Below are positions 12,880 through 20,690 of a stretch of 23,670 bases of DNA, one piece after another. How positions within the stretch are numbered: the first letter of the stretch is position 1; each line of letters starts with the position of its first letter. A program made the translations under genes and the position numbers. Source of the DNA: CAYPOY01 sp964412395 (lineage in GTDB: Bacteria; Chloroflexota; Anaerolineae; B4-G1); the NCBI GenBank assembly GCA_964412395.1, contig CAYPOY010000041.1, positions 1 through 23,670 of the forward strand. Direction: 5' to 3'. Below the pieces are notes generated by a model. That model was not told the origin of the DNA and searched no databases. It worked only from the letters and a program-made list of their open reading frames with translations.

Positions 12880-14955
12880 TCACTCCACGTCCAGAGCCCG
12901 GCGGACAGTCCGTGCCAGTGCGTCCACGTCGAAGGGCTTGCGGACAACATCCAGAAAGCCCGCCTTCCTCAACCTCTGTACATCCTCTTCCACGATGTAG
13001 CCAGTGATGGCCAACCCCTTGAGACCAGGATTTGCCTCCCTCAGTTTCCGGATCAGCATCTTGCCTCCCATCTCCGGCATCACCACATCTGTAATCACCA
13101 GGTCCACCCCTTGCTGTGGCCGGTCTCCCGACTGTGCCACCCAGTAGACCTCCAGCGCCTCCCGTCCGTTCTCAGCGGTCAGTACCCGGTAGCCCAGCGG
13201 CTCCAGGATCTCCTGTGCCGCCTCCCGTACCCCCTCGTTGTCCTCCACCAACAGGATGGTCTCCCCCTGTCCCTGCGGAAGGGCTACAACCTCTTCCTCT
13301 CCAACCACTCCCTCTGGCCCGGAGGCCGGCAGGTAGATGCGGAACGTCGTCCCCTTTCCTACTTCCGTCTCCACGCCGATATACCCCTCGTGCTGCCTCA
13401 CGATGCCGTACACCTGGGCCAGTCCCAACCCCGTCCCCTTCCCCGGCTCCTTGGTGGTGAAGAAGGGCTCGAAGAGATGCGAGCGCACCTCCTCCGTCAT
13501 CCCCGTCCCCGTGTCCGAAACGGCCAGGCAGATCCAACCCCCCCCGGCCCCCCCGGCGCGGGGGGGAGTACCGACCGCGGCGGGGATTGCGTCCACCCTG
13601 GATAGCTCGAACCGCAGTTCCCCGCCCTCCGGCATGGCATCGCGAGCGTTGGTCGCAAGGTTCATCAGCACTTGCTGAATGCGCGTGGGGTCGGCATTCA
13701 CCACGTACTCCTCCGTTCCCATCGCCAGGGTGAGACGGATGTTTTCCGGGATCGCCCGCCGCAGGATGGCAAGCACTTCCCCGGTGAAGGACTCCAGGTC
13801 TAGCGGCCGGACTTTGATCATCGCATGGCGGCTAAAGTCCAAAATCTGCTGTACTAGCTCCGCCGCCTTGCGTGACTCGTCGAGGATGGTCTCGAACGCC
13901 CGCGCCACGTCCGGGGGCAGGTCCGGCCTGCCCATCCCCATCTGGGCGTAGAGCATGATGGTGGTCAGGAGATTGTTAAAGTCGTGGGCGATCCCTCCGG
14001 CCAGTTGGCCCACGGCGGCCAACTGCTCCTGCTGCCGCAACTGCTCCTCCGCCCGCTTGCGCTCGGTGATGTCGTGCATAGTCACGATAATCCCCTTGGA
14101 AGGGTCAGACGGGTTGAGCGGGCTCGCTCGAAGGTCACAATCAATCACCTTGCCGTCCTTGGTAACCCATTGAGTCTCTACTTGCCCGATACCCCCCCTC
14201 TCAACCCCGTAGTATAGCTCGCGACCGGCACGCTCGTACTCTTCAGCATCTGGATAGAGTACCTCGGCGCTTTTTCCCAGCAACGCACCTTTCTCGTAGC
14301 CCAGTATACTGTACATAGTTTGGTTAGCCCAGTCCAGGACTCGATCGCGGACCAAACCAACCCCCACTGGAGGGGCAGCGAGGATTGCCTTCAAGGTTTC
14401 CTCGCTCTCCCGCAGCGCCTCCTCCGCCCGCTTGCGCTCGCCGATGTCGCGCTCCAGGGCACGGTTGGCCTCCTCGAGTTGCAACATCTTGTCTTCCAGC
14501 TTGCGGATGAGCGTCTCGTTGTACTCCTTGAAGTAGACCGCTTCCTCCGCCACCGGCTGGCGAGGCGCGACCAGGCGACCCGCCTCGTGCTCCTCAATGA
14601 CCTCCTGCAGCATCTCGACGAACACGTCCGGCTTCACCGGCTTGACGATGAACCGCTCCGCCCCCAGGCTGAGGGCAAATTCCTCGTCCTTGGGATCAGT
14701 GTACGTGGCGGTGTAAAAGACGAAGGGGATGCCCTGCAATTGGGAATCCTTCTTCCACTCGCGGCAGAGGGTGAAGCCGTCCATGACCGGCATCAGGATG
14801 TCGGCGATAATCACGTCCGGCGGGTCGCGCCGGGCTTTCTCCAGCGCCTCGGCCCCGTCCCCCGCCGAGACCACTCCGTAGCCGTGGCCTGTCAGGAGTA
14901 CCTGCAACATGTACAGATTCTGCTCGTTGTCATCAACGATCAGGAGTTTGGTCAT
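12880..14955 (-). CDS. hybrid sensor histidine kinase REC-PAS-HisKA-HATPase-REC
   Basis: A 691-residue soluble signalling kinase. Domains: receiver 1 (about 1-120; phosphoacceptor Asp52 in IIADILMPVMDG, FIVKP), coiled coil (140-195), PAS (about 185-300, ending HDITERKRAEE), HisKA with His324 in AGGIAHDFNNLL, HATPase (about 420-545; NLATNARDA, SDTGTGM, GKGTGLGLAQVYG) and receiver 2 (565-690; Asp623 in VITDVVMPEMGG). The HATPase carries an odd insert TPPRAGGAGGGW (463-474) encoded by a GC palindrome, located in a loop before the DTGTG strand, so the domain may still fold. ATG 14955 has AGGAGG a few bases upstream. It follows the CheY-like gene after a 35-base palindrome, and both probably belong to one minus-strand phosphorelay operon. 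No membrane segments; the input signal is probably cytoplasmic. Confidence 0.92.
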   Translation of the reverse strand: MTKLLIVDDNEQNLYMLQVLLTGHGYGVVSAGDGAEALEKARRDPPDVIIADILMPVMDGFTLCREWKKDSQLQGIPFVFYTATYTDPKDEEFALSLGAERFIVKPVKPDVFVEMLQEVIEEHEAGRLVAPRQPVAEEAVYFKEYNETLIRKLEDKMLQLEEANRALERDIGERKRAEEALRESEETLKAILAAPPVGVGLVRDRVLDWANQTMYSILGYEKGALLGKSAEVLYPDAEEYERAGRELYYGVERGGIGQVETQWVTKDGKVIDCDLRASPLNPSDPSKGIIVTMHDITERKRAEEQLRQQEQLAAVGQLAGGIAHDFNNLLTTIMLYAQMGMGRPDLPPDVARAFETILDESRKAAELVQQILDFSRHAMIKVRPLDLESFTGEVLAILRRAIPENIRLTLAMGTEEYVVNADPTRIQQVLMNLATNARDAMPEGGELRFELSRVDAIPAAVGTPPRAGGAGGGWICLAVSDTGTGMTEEVRSHLFEPFFTTKEPGKGTGLGLAQVYGIVRQHEGYIGVETEVGKGTTFRIYLPASGPEGVVGEEEVVALPQGQGETILLVEDNEGVREAAQEILEPLGYRVLTAENGREALEVYWVAQSGDRPQQGVDLVITDVVMPEMGGKMLIRKLREANPGLKGLAITGYIVEEDVQRLRKAGFLDVVRKPFDVDALARTVRRALDVE
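13536..13569. repeat. GC-palindrome element inserted in frame in the hybrid kinase
   Basis: CCCCCCCG (13548-13555), loop GCG, CGGGGGGG (13559-13566), preceded by a second C-run. The arms are identical to those of the element in the solute-binding protein pseudogene (18467-18486), and both translate as PPxAGGxxGG on the minus strand. The reading frame of the kinase is kept. Confidence 0.7.
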
Positions 14956-14969
14956 GATCCACCTCCTCT

Positions 14970-15004
14970 AAGACCCTAAGGGTTTTCAAAACCCTTAGGG
15001 TCTT
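14970..15004. repeat. 35-bp perfect palindrome between CheY-like and hybrid kinase genes
   Basis: AAGACCCTAAGGGTTTT (14970-14986), one central C, then its exact reverse complement (14988-15004): 17-bp arms. It supplies the last codons (Thr-Arg-Pro) and TAA stop of the CheY-like gene and ends just before the ribosome site of the kinase gene. Without a U-run beyond the stem it is better seen as a small mobile palindromic repeat, although it would form a strong hairpin between the two cistrons. Confidence 0.85.
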
Positions 15005-15375
15005 GTATCTCCCGGCAGATGCTGCTCGACTTCGGTCATGAACGTCTCCGGGTTGATAGGCTTCTCGATGTAGCCCGTACAGCCCGCAGCCAGAACCCGC
15101 TCTCGGTCGCCGACCATGGCGTAGGATGTCACGGCCACGATGGGCACGTCATCGAGTGCCGGGTTGCTCCTCAGCGCGCGCGCCACGGCGTAGCCGTCCA
15201 TGACCGGCAACTGGATGTCCAGGATAATCAGCGCCGGCTTGACCTGGCCCGCCAACTTGATTCCCTCGCGGCCATCCCGCGCCGGGACAACCTCGTACCC
15301 GTGCTTCTCCAGGATAAAAGTCACCAGGTAGAGGTTCCGCTCGTTATCCTCAATGACGAGGATCTTTGGTCTCAT
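14995..15375 (-). CDS. single-domain response regulator (CheY/DivK-like)
   Basis: A 126-residue stand-alone receiver that takes phosphate from a histidine kinase. It has acidic residues ED at 9-10 in LVIEDNERN, phosphoacceptor Asp53 in LIILDIQLPVMDG, Thr in VAVTSYA and Lys in YIEKPINPETF, so all switch residues are present. Sequence is closest in style to DivK/Rcp-type receivers that accompany hybrid kinases. ATG 15375 follows GGAGGAG directly. It sits between two kinase genes on the same strand and is the natural phosphate shuttle for them. The C terminus (GDTRP, stop) is provided by the 35-bp palindrome, so a few original residues may have been replaced. Confidence 0.92.
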   Translation of the reverse strand: MRPKILVIEDNERNLYLVTFILEKHGYEVVPARDGREGIKLAGQVKPALIILDIQLPVMDGYAVARALRSNPALDDVPIVAVTSYAMVGDRERVLAAGCTGYIEKPINPETFMTEVEQHLPGDTRP

Positions 15376-15433
15376 CTCCTCCTCTTATACTGAGCGCAAT
15401 TCAACCACGTGAGAATGTACGGTAATCAGTCCT

Positions 15434-15450
15434 CACGTTTCACGTTTCAC
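15434..15450. repeat. short TCACGTT tandem repeat at kinase 3' end
   Basis: TCACGTT TCACGTT TCACG runs over the stop codon of the HisKA-less kinase (TGA at 15442-15440) and encodes its last residues Arg-Glu-Thr. The stretch from here to the CheY-like gene start (15375) contains that gene's ribosome site and nothing else recognised. Confidence 0.5.
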
Positions 15451-17416
15451 GCCTCGGCAGCGTGAAGGTGAAGGTACTCCCCACACCCCACTCACTCTCG
15501 GCCCAGATCTCACCGCCCAGCATCTCCACCAGGCTCTTGCAGATAGAGAGCCCTAGCCCCGTCCCCTCGTACTGGCGGGTCAGCCCGGTCTCGACCTGCC
15601 GGAATGGTTCGAACAACTTGCCCATGTCCTCGGGCTCGATACCGATGCCCATATCCACCACACGGGTTACCAGCCAGCCGTCGCTGACTTCACATTCGAT
15701 GCGCACCTTCCCCTTCTCGGTGAACTTTACACTGTTGTTGAGCAGGTTGATGAGAATCTGCTCCACCTGCCGCCGGTCGCTCTCAATGGCCCTGGCTATC
15801 TGACCGGCCATCGTCTCCAACAACTGCTGCTGGTCCGGGGTGAAGGCATCCGGTCGCAGGCTGGTGACGCTGAGCACGCCCAGGGGACCGGCCGTCGGGC
15901 TCACCAGCGGCACGGCCAACACGGCGCGGATTGCGTCGCGCCGGGGTAGATCTGGCACTTGATCCAGGTCGGGCACGTACTGGGGCTCTCCTGCGGCATA
16001 GGCCTGACCCACGACCTCCTCCCCGGGCCGGTAGCCGAAATCGGCCAATCGCTCGGCCATGTAGCCGTGGGCAGCCCGCGCCCGCAGCACGCCGGCCCCC
16101 TCGTCGAACAGGAAAACGGCGCAGCGGTCGGCCCCCAGGGTAGCCGTGACCCGTTGAGCGATGGCCGGCAGGAGCACCTCCAGATCGAGCGTCGCCGCCA
16201 GGTCACGGCCTACCTCGTACAGGGCTGCCAACTCGTCGGCTCGCTGCTGGATTTCCTCGTTGGCGGCCCGCAGCTCGGCTGTGCGCTCGGCCACGCGCCG
16301 TTCCAGGTGAGCGTACGATTCCTGGGGTTGGGCTGACATGAGATTGAACTGTTCGGCCAGATCTTCTACTTCGTCCCCGGTGCGCACGCTGATCGTTTGA
16401 CCAAAATCGCCCCCGGCCACCTGCTGGGTAGCCTCGATGAGTTCTGTGATAGGCTTCGTAATCTGCCTGACCCCGACGGCGACGACGAGAGTGGGCACCA
16501 CCACGCCCAGCGCCAGCAACAGGAGCAGAAATGGCCCGTAGCCTCGATTGGCGCTGATCAGCGCGGCCCAGTCTTCCTCGGTGACGAGACCCCAGGGTGT
16601 GCCCGGTACCGGCGCGAAGCCGGCGACGATGTCTCGACCATCGAAAGCGCGGGTGCGGATGGCGTCCACCCGCCCACTCAACGCCTGCTGCACCACCGCT
16701 TGCGCGGAAAAGTCGTCCCCGATGTGGCCGGCGTCAGAGTGGTAGATCACCCGGCCAGCCCCATCCACCAGGTAGGCGCTGCCGCTCTCCCCAATGTGAG
16801 GTCTTATGATGTTGTTGTAGAAAGGACTGATGGCGGCTGTGCCCGGACGAAACATGCCGGCTACGATCCCCAGGAATTGGCCCTGGCCTCCTGTGATGGG
16901 CACGGCGACGACGATGACCTCCGCGCCCCCCGGTCCATCGGCCACGATGTCGGAGAAGACCGTCTCTGAAGAGCGCAGCATGTGGCGAAAATAGGGGCGG
17001 CCGGCCCAGTTCTGCCCCAGGATTTCTGGCCGCTCCGGTTCGGCGGCCACGACCGTCCCCCGGCTGTTGATGACCAGCACACCACCGTCAAAAACCTCGA
17101 AGCGGCTTCTGGCCTCCATGAGCGTCCTACGTAGGGCATCCAGGTTATTCTCCTTAATGTACGTGGTGCGCGCCGGGTCAGCCAGAAGGCCGGTGTATTC
17201 TCTGAGGAGATCGGTGTATTCTGCCAGCCCCGCCGACAACTGGGCGGCCGATAGTTCGGTTACCTCGCGGTCCCGTTCGATAGCCAGGCTCTCCGTCACC
17301 TGCTGGTAGGCGATGAAGATAACCCACGCCACCGTGAGCAAGATGAGCGCCGTGGGAACGAAGGACCAGGCGATGATTTTGTTGCGCAGCCCTCCCCATC
17401 GAATTCTCGATTGCAT
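15440..17416 (-). CDS. dCache-HAMP-GAF sensor kinase lacking the HisKA domain
   Basis: A 658-residue membrane sensor. N-terminal TM helix (about 13-37), periplasmic double-Cache sensor (about 45-290; PYFRHML, SGSAYLVDGAGRVIYH, GTPWGLVTE), second TM (295-318), HAMP (319-370), coiled coil (ERRVAERTAELRAANEEIQQ), GAF (about 400-545) and HATPase (about 546-655; NLLNNSVKFT, DMGIGIEPED, YEGTGLGLSICKSLVEMLGG). The GAF end QIARAIES runs straight into DRRQVEQILINLL, i.e. the middle of the usual HisKA-HATPase unit: the H-box helix pair, normally around 100-150 residues including a SHELRTPL-type motif, is absent. The junction is near 15778 and keeps the frame. ATG 17416 is chosen over the upstream in-frame start because GGAGGG lies 5 bases before it. 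It cannot autophosphorylate normally; deletion, assembly collapse or a regulatory role are possible. Confidence 0.9.
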   Translation of the reverse strand: MQSRIRWGGLRNKIIAWSFVPTALILLTVAWVIFIAYQQVTESLAIERDREVTELSAAQLSAGLAEYTDLLREYTGLLADPARTTYIKENNLDALRRTLMEARSRFEVFDGGVLVINSRGTVVAAEPERPEILGQNWAGRPYFRHMLRSSETVFSDIVADGPGGAEVIVVAVPITGGQGQFLGIVAGMFRPGTAAISPFYNNIIRPHIGESGSAYLVDGAGRVIYHSDAGHIGDDFSAQAVVQQALSGRVDAIRTRAFDGRDIVAGFAPVPGTPWGLVTEEDWAALISANRGYGPFLLLLLALGVVVPTLVVAVGVRQITKPITELIEATQQVAGGDFGQTISVRTGDEVEDLAEQFNLMSAQPQESYAHLERRVAERTAELRAANEEIQQRADELAALYEVGRDLAATLDLEVLLPAIAQRVTATLGADRCAVFLFDEGAGVLRARAAHGYMAERLADFGYRPGEEVVGQAYAAGEPQYVPDLDQVPDLPRRDAIRAVLAVPLVSPTAGPLGVLSVTSLRPDAFTPDQQQLLETMAGQIARAIESDRRQVEQILINLLNNSVKFTEKGKVRIECEVSDGWLVTRVVDMGIGIEPEDMGKLFEPFRQVETGLTRQYEGTGLGLSICKSLVEMLGGEIWAESEWGVGSTFTFTLPRRET

Positions 17417-17439
17417 AACTGCCCTCCAATAGACGTTCA

Positions 17440-17492
17440 GTAGGGGCAGCGCCTTGTGCCTGCCCAGGGCAACCACAAGGGATCGCCCCTAC
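17440..17492. repeat. nested palindromic repeat between SBP remnant and kinase
   Basis: Outer arms GTAGGGGC (17440-17447) / GCCCCTAC (17485-17492), middle arms CCTTGTG / CACAAGG and inner arms TGCCC / GGGCA form one long interrupted hairpin. It resembles the small GTAGGGGC...GCCCCTAC repeats often seen between genes in Chloroflexota drafts (from memory). It touches the TAG stop of the solute-binding protein remnant. Confidence 0.75.
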
Positions 17493-18862
17493 TATTCCTC
17501 AGACAGCCAGACGTCGTGGAGGTTGATGCGGCTATCGGGGCTGGGCTCCCAGTTGTGCACTCTGGCGGAAGCGGCCTCGATCTCTTGAGGTACGTAAAGA
17601 AAGACGGCGGGCGCGTCCTCATAAATGAGGCGCTGCGCCTCGTCGTAGATCTCTCGTCGCTTCTGCGAATCCGGCTCCGAGGCTCCCGCCTCGATCAGTT
17701 CATCCACTCTGGCGTTGGAGTAGCATGAATAGTTGCCTCGGCCGGCCGAGGTGCCTTCCACGCGCGTCTGTCATTTGGCCTCGATGTAGCCCACCGGGTC
17801 AAAGGCCGAATCGCCCCAATCGTGTATAAAAGCCTGCCGCTCGCAATTGAGCAGCAGCGGCTTCACCACGTTGTACTCCCAGGTGCGCACGTTGACGTCC
17901 ATGCCCAGCAGTTGGAGTTGCCCGGCCACGGCCTCGGCGATCTCCACGTAAGGTCCGTAAGCATCAATAGTAAACGAAATCTCCTCAGGCATGTGCCCCG
18001 CTTCGGCCAGAAGCGCCGTGGCCTTCTCCGGATCGTAGCCATAAGGCTCCAGCGCGGGGTCGGCGTAAAGGTTGGCCGGGGAGAGTGGGCCGGGTAGGAT
18101 GACACCGTAACCGGCGACCATCTGGGTCAAGATCGCATCCGCGTCCACAGCATAGTTCAATGCCTGGCGCACGCGCACATCGTCGAAGGGAGGGATGGTC
18201 ACGTTGAGGTCTATAAACTTGGGCCGCGTGCCGACGGTGGTCTTGATCGTTATGTCGGGATCGCCGATCAGTTGCGGCACGATGTACGGGGCCAAGTTCT
18301 GGATGATGTGTACCGTTCCATCCAGCAAGGCGGCCAATCGAGTGGAGATCTCCGGCATCAAACGAAAGATCACCCCATCCAAATAGGGCGCTCCAACTGG
18401 CGGCAGCGCGTCGGCGCCGCCATAGTAATCGTCGAAGCGTTCCAGGACGATCTGCCCCCCCTCAGTCCCCCCCGCCTGCGGGGGGGAGGCTGAGGAGGAA
18501 ACAAACCTGAAAGGGCCGCAACCGACTGGCTTTCTGGCGAACTCGGCGTCACCCACCTGGGTCAAATAGTTCTTGGGCACGATCTGGTTATGCACCAGCA
18601 TCTGGAGGAAAACCGGCCAGGCGCTCTTGAGGTTGAAGCGCACGGTGTAATCGCCTATCTTCTCCACGCTCTCTACTTCTTTGACAAAGACCCTCCGCGG
18701 CGCCCCGATTTCCTGGGTCAGGATGCGCTCAAAAGTAAAAACCACGTCCTCCGCTGTGAGTTCCTCACCGTTGTGAAACTTGACGCCCTGCTTGAGATCG
18801 AATATGGCGGCTCCTACCGCCTGATGCAGGTTCAGTATAGCGCAGTCTGGCACAGAAGTCAA
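17492..18862 (-). pseudogene. decayed family-5 extracellular solute-binding protein (peptide/nickel ABC type)
   Basis: Homology to SBP family 5 runs on one frame from FDLKQGVKFHNGEELTAED (about 18805) through VVFTFERI, KFIDLNVTIPPFDDVRVRQ, ALNYAVDADAI and EPYGYDPEKATALLAEAG to the C terminus NYSCYSNARVDELIEAG, INLHDVWLSEE. Three defects: the signal peptide and first ~80-100 residues are missing; a single in-frame TGA (17773-17771) follows IEAK where family members often have Trp, splitting the gene; and a GC palindrome adds about 14 residues (SASPPQAGGTEGG) after GPFRFV. Other genes here end in TGA, so recoding is unlikely. It lies behind wecA on the same strand, and no permease genes accompany it. 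A translated start at 18862 or 17761 is possible but neither gives an exportable protein. Confidence 0.88.
18460..18495. repeat. GC-palindrome element inserted in frame in the SBP remnant
   Basis: Outer arms CCTCAG (18460-18465) / CTGAGG (18490-18495), inner arms CCCCCCCG (18467-18474) / CGGGGGGG (18479-18486), loop CCTG. The inner arms and the downstream C-run equal those in the hybrid kinase at 13536-13569, and the insert keeps the frame. Confidence 0.8.
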
Positions 18863-18910
18863 TAAAATATCTGCATGCTCTGCGCCCTCGGTGGTGAAAA
18901 GAAACGACCA

Positions 18911-19948
18911 TCAGTGCGAGCGACCAGAGCGAGAAAGCCAGGCCAGCACGACGACCACCACCACACCGATGGTCGCCAGCGCGATCAGTTTGTAGAGCCA
19001 CGTGGACACGACCAGCACCAATAGCCCGAACAGCGCGCAGAAGCCCCAGTAGAAAAGCACGATAGCCCGTTCCGATAGCCCCAGGTCGAGCAGGCGGAAG
19101 TGGAGGTGGCCCCGGTCGGCCTGGGCCGGCGAACGGCGATGGCGCAGCCGGTCGAAGATCTGCCAGGCCACGTCCACGACGGGTAGCCCCATCACCAGCA
19201 ATACAGTAGGTGCCCGCCCGCCGGCGATGAGGGCCAACCCGCCCAAGGCGTAGCCCAGGAAAAACGCTCCGGCACTCCCCAGGAAGACCCGCGCAGGAGC
19301 GAAATTATAGGGCAGAAAACCCAGCAGCGCGCCGAGGAGTGCCAACGGCAAGAGTGCCACACTGGGCTGCCCAAAGCGGTGCATATGGAGCGCCAGCACC
19401 AGGCAGAGAATCGCCCCCACCCCGGCGGCCAGCCCGTCGAGCCCGTCCAGCCAGTTGACGGTGTTCATCATCCCCATCACCCAGAGAATGGTCAACGGGA
19501 CGTAGGCCCAGGGGCCCCAGGAATAGTCGCTCAACGCCACTAAGCCAAAGAAGGGTAAGGTAAAGCGTTCGAGCCAGAGGAGCGTGGCGAGGGCGATCAG
19601 TGAGAGCATGAACTGGAAGACAAACTGAGGTCCCGGTGGCAGATCGAATCGGTCGTCAATCAACCCAAAGAGAAAAGCGCCCAGCCCGCCGATCAGAAGC
19701 CCGTTCAGCCGGGTGAAATCGTCGGGGTTATAGCCTGCAGTGAGGACCCCACGCCACGCTGCAGCGCCGATGGCGATGACGAATGCCGCAAACAGCGCCA
19801 CGCCACCCAGGCGAGACACCTCGCCCTTGTGAGCCCGGCGGCCTCCAGGCCGGTCTACGATGCCCAGCCGCTGTCCCAGGCGACCGGCAATGGGGGTGAG
19901 CAGAGCCGCCAGGCCGAGCGAGATGATGAAGGTGAGCACACACTGCAT
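18911..19948 (-). CDS. WecA/TagO-like undecaprenyl-phosphate sugar-1-phosphate transferase
   Basis: A 345-residue membrane enzyme of the MraY/WecA (glycosyltransferase 4) family, which moves an N-acetylhexosamine-1-phosphate from a UDP-sugar to undecaprenyl phosphate to begin a cell-surface glycan. About ten hydrophobic segments. Motifs: DRPGGRRAHKGEVSRLGG (WecA-type first loop), Asp98-Asp99 in GLIDDRFDLPP, NTVNWLDGLDGLAAG (162-175; Asp168, Asp171), FLGSAGAFFLGY and the RGHLHFRLLDLG loop corresponding to the HLHH region (HLHF here). These point to WecA/TagO/WbpL-like rather than MraY. ATG 19948 lies 27 bases after the upp stop with no obvious ribosome site, so translational coupling is plausible. 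The decayed SBP follows, after a short stretch (18863-18910) with a CTCTGCGCCCTCGGTGGTGA repeat-like sequence. Confidence 0.92.
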   Translation of the reverse strand: MQCVLTFIISLGLAALLTPIAGRLGQRLGIVDRPGGRRAHKGEVSRLGGVALFAAFVIAIGAAAWRGVLTAGYNPDDFTRLNGLLIGGLGAFLFGLIDDRFDLPPGPQFVFQFMLSLIALATLLWLERFTLPFFGLVALSDYSWGPWAYVPLTILWVMGMMNTVNWLDGLDGLAAGVGAILCLVLALHMHRFGQPSVALLPLALLGALLGFLPYNFAPARVFLGSAGAFFLGYALGGLALIAGGRAPTVLLVMGLPVVDVAWQIFDRLRHRRSPAQADRGHLHFRLLDLGLSERAIVLFYWGFCALFGLLVLVVSTWLYKLIALATIGVVVVVVLAWLSRSGRSH

Positions 19949-19975
19949 GGATACACTTGAACAGGAATGATACTA

Positions 19976-20605
19976 CTACCCCGTACCAAATAGCCGGTCC
20001 CCCGCGTCTCCCAGGCCTGGCACGATGTAGCCCACCTCGTTCAGCCGCTCGTCTACAACAGCGAGATACAGGGGCACATCGGGATGGGCTGTTGTCAGGC
20101 GTTGTACGCCCTCAGGGGCTGCGATGACACCAACGAACTTGATGCGCCTGACCCCCCATCTCTCAAGAATGTCCACCGCCGCCACTGCCGATCCGCCCGT
20201 AGCGAGCATAGGGTCAAGAACGAGACAGACGTCCACGGTTGGACTGACCGGAAGACGGTTGTAATACTCGACCGGCTCCAACGTCCTCTCGTCGCGGAGG
20301 AGGCCAATGTGCCACACCTCGGCGTTGGGCATCATGTTCCAGATTCCCTCCACCATCCCCAGCCCGGCGCGCAGGATGGGGACGAGCCCAACCCGCTCCC
20401 GCAGCCGGCGGCCGCTGGCGTGCCCCAGCGGCGTCATCACCGTCACCTCTTCCGTCGCCAAATCGGCTGTGGCTTCGCAGGCAATCAAGATGGCCATCTC
20501 CCGCAGCAGCTCGCGAAATTTCTTGGGGTCGGTGCGCTGGTCACGCAGAAGGGTCATTTTATGCTGCACCAGCGGATGGGTCGAAATGTGCACCTGTGAC
20601 GTCAC
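19976..20605 (-). CDS. upp: uracil phosphoribosyltransferase
   Basis: A 209-residue enzyme that makes UMP from uracil and PRPP (pyrimidine salvage). Length equals the family norm (208-209). Diagnostic segments: ISTHPLVQHKMTLLRDQRTDPKKFRELLREMA at the N terminus (positions 6 onward), PILRAGLGM, the PRPP loop LVLDPMLATGGSA and the C-terminal uracil-binding YIVPGLGDAGDRLFGT. Start is GTG 20605 with GGAGGTG 6 bases upstream. It is transcribed from a near-consensus promoter (20662-20690) that overlaps the ruvB promoter, and probably carries wecA behind it on the same message. Confidence 0.97.
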   Translation of the reverse strand: MTSQVHISTHPLVQHKMTLLRDQRTDPKKFRELLREMAILIACEATADLATEEVTVMTPLGHASGRRLRERVGLVPILRAGLGMVEGIWNMMPNAEVWHIGLLRDERTLEPVEYYNRLPVSPTVDVCLVLDPMLATGGSAVAAVDILERWGVRRIKFVGVIAAPEGVQRLTTAHPDVPLYLAVVDERLNEVGYIVPGLGDAGDRLFGTG

Positions 20606-20661
20606 GGCTCACCTCCTGGGGGCCTGGGATTGAGATTTGGGGTTGAGGATTTGAGAACTGA

Positions 20662-20690
20662 ATTGTACCCCCAAGCCTACCGCTTGTCAA
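20662..20690 (-). promoter_or_regulatory. upp promoter overlapping the ruvB promoter
   Basis: Minus strand: -35 TTGACA (20690-20685), 17-base spacer, -10 TACAAT (20667-20662). The -35 hexamer occupies the same bases as the plus-strand ruvB -35 box, within CGCTT-GTCA-AAGCG. The upp leader (about 50 bases) includes GGATTTGAGATT-like repeats and the ribosome site. Confidence 0.75.

Noticed and set aside
14970..15004. Palindrome as an intrinsic terminator of the CheY-like gene
   Set aside because: The T-runs lie inside the stem, not after it, and the downstream kinase has its own ribosome site immediately after, so it more likely is a repeat element.
17771..17773. TGA read as tryptophan or selenocysteine
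   Set aside because: Several intact genes here end in TGA, no SECIS-like structure was seen and the gene has other lesions, so a plain nonsense mutation is simpler.
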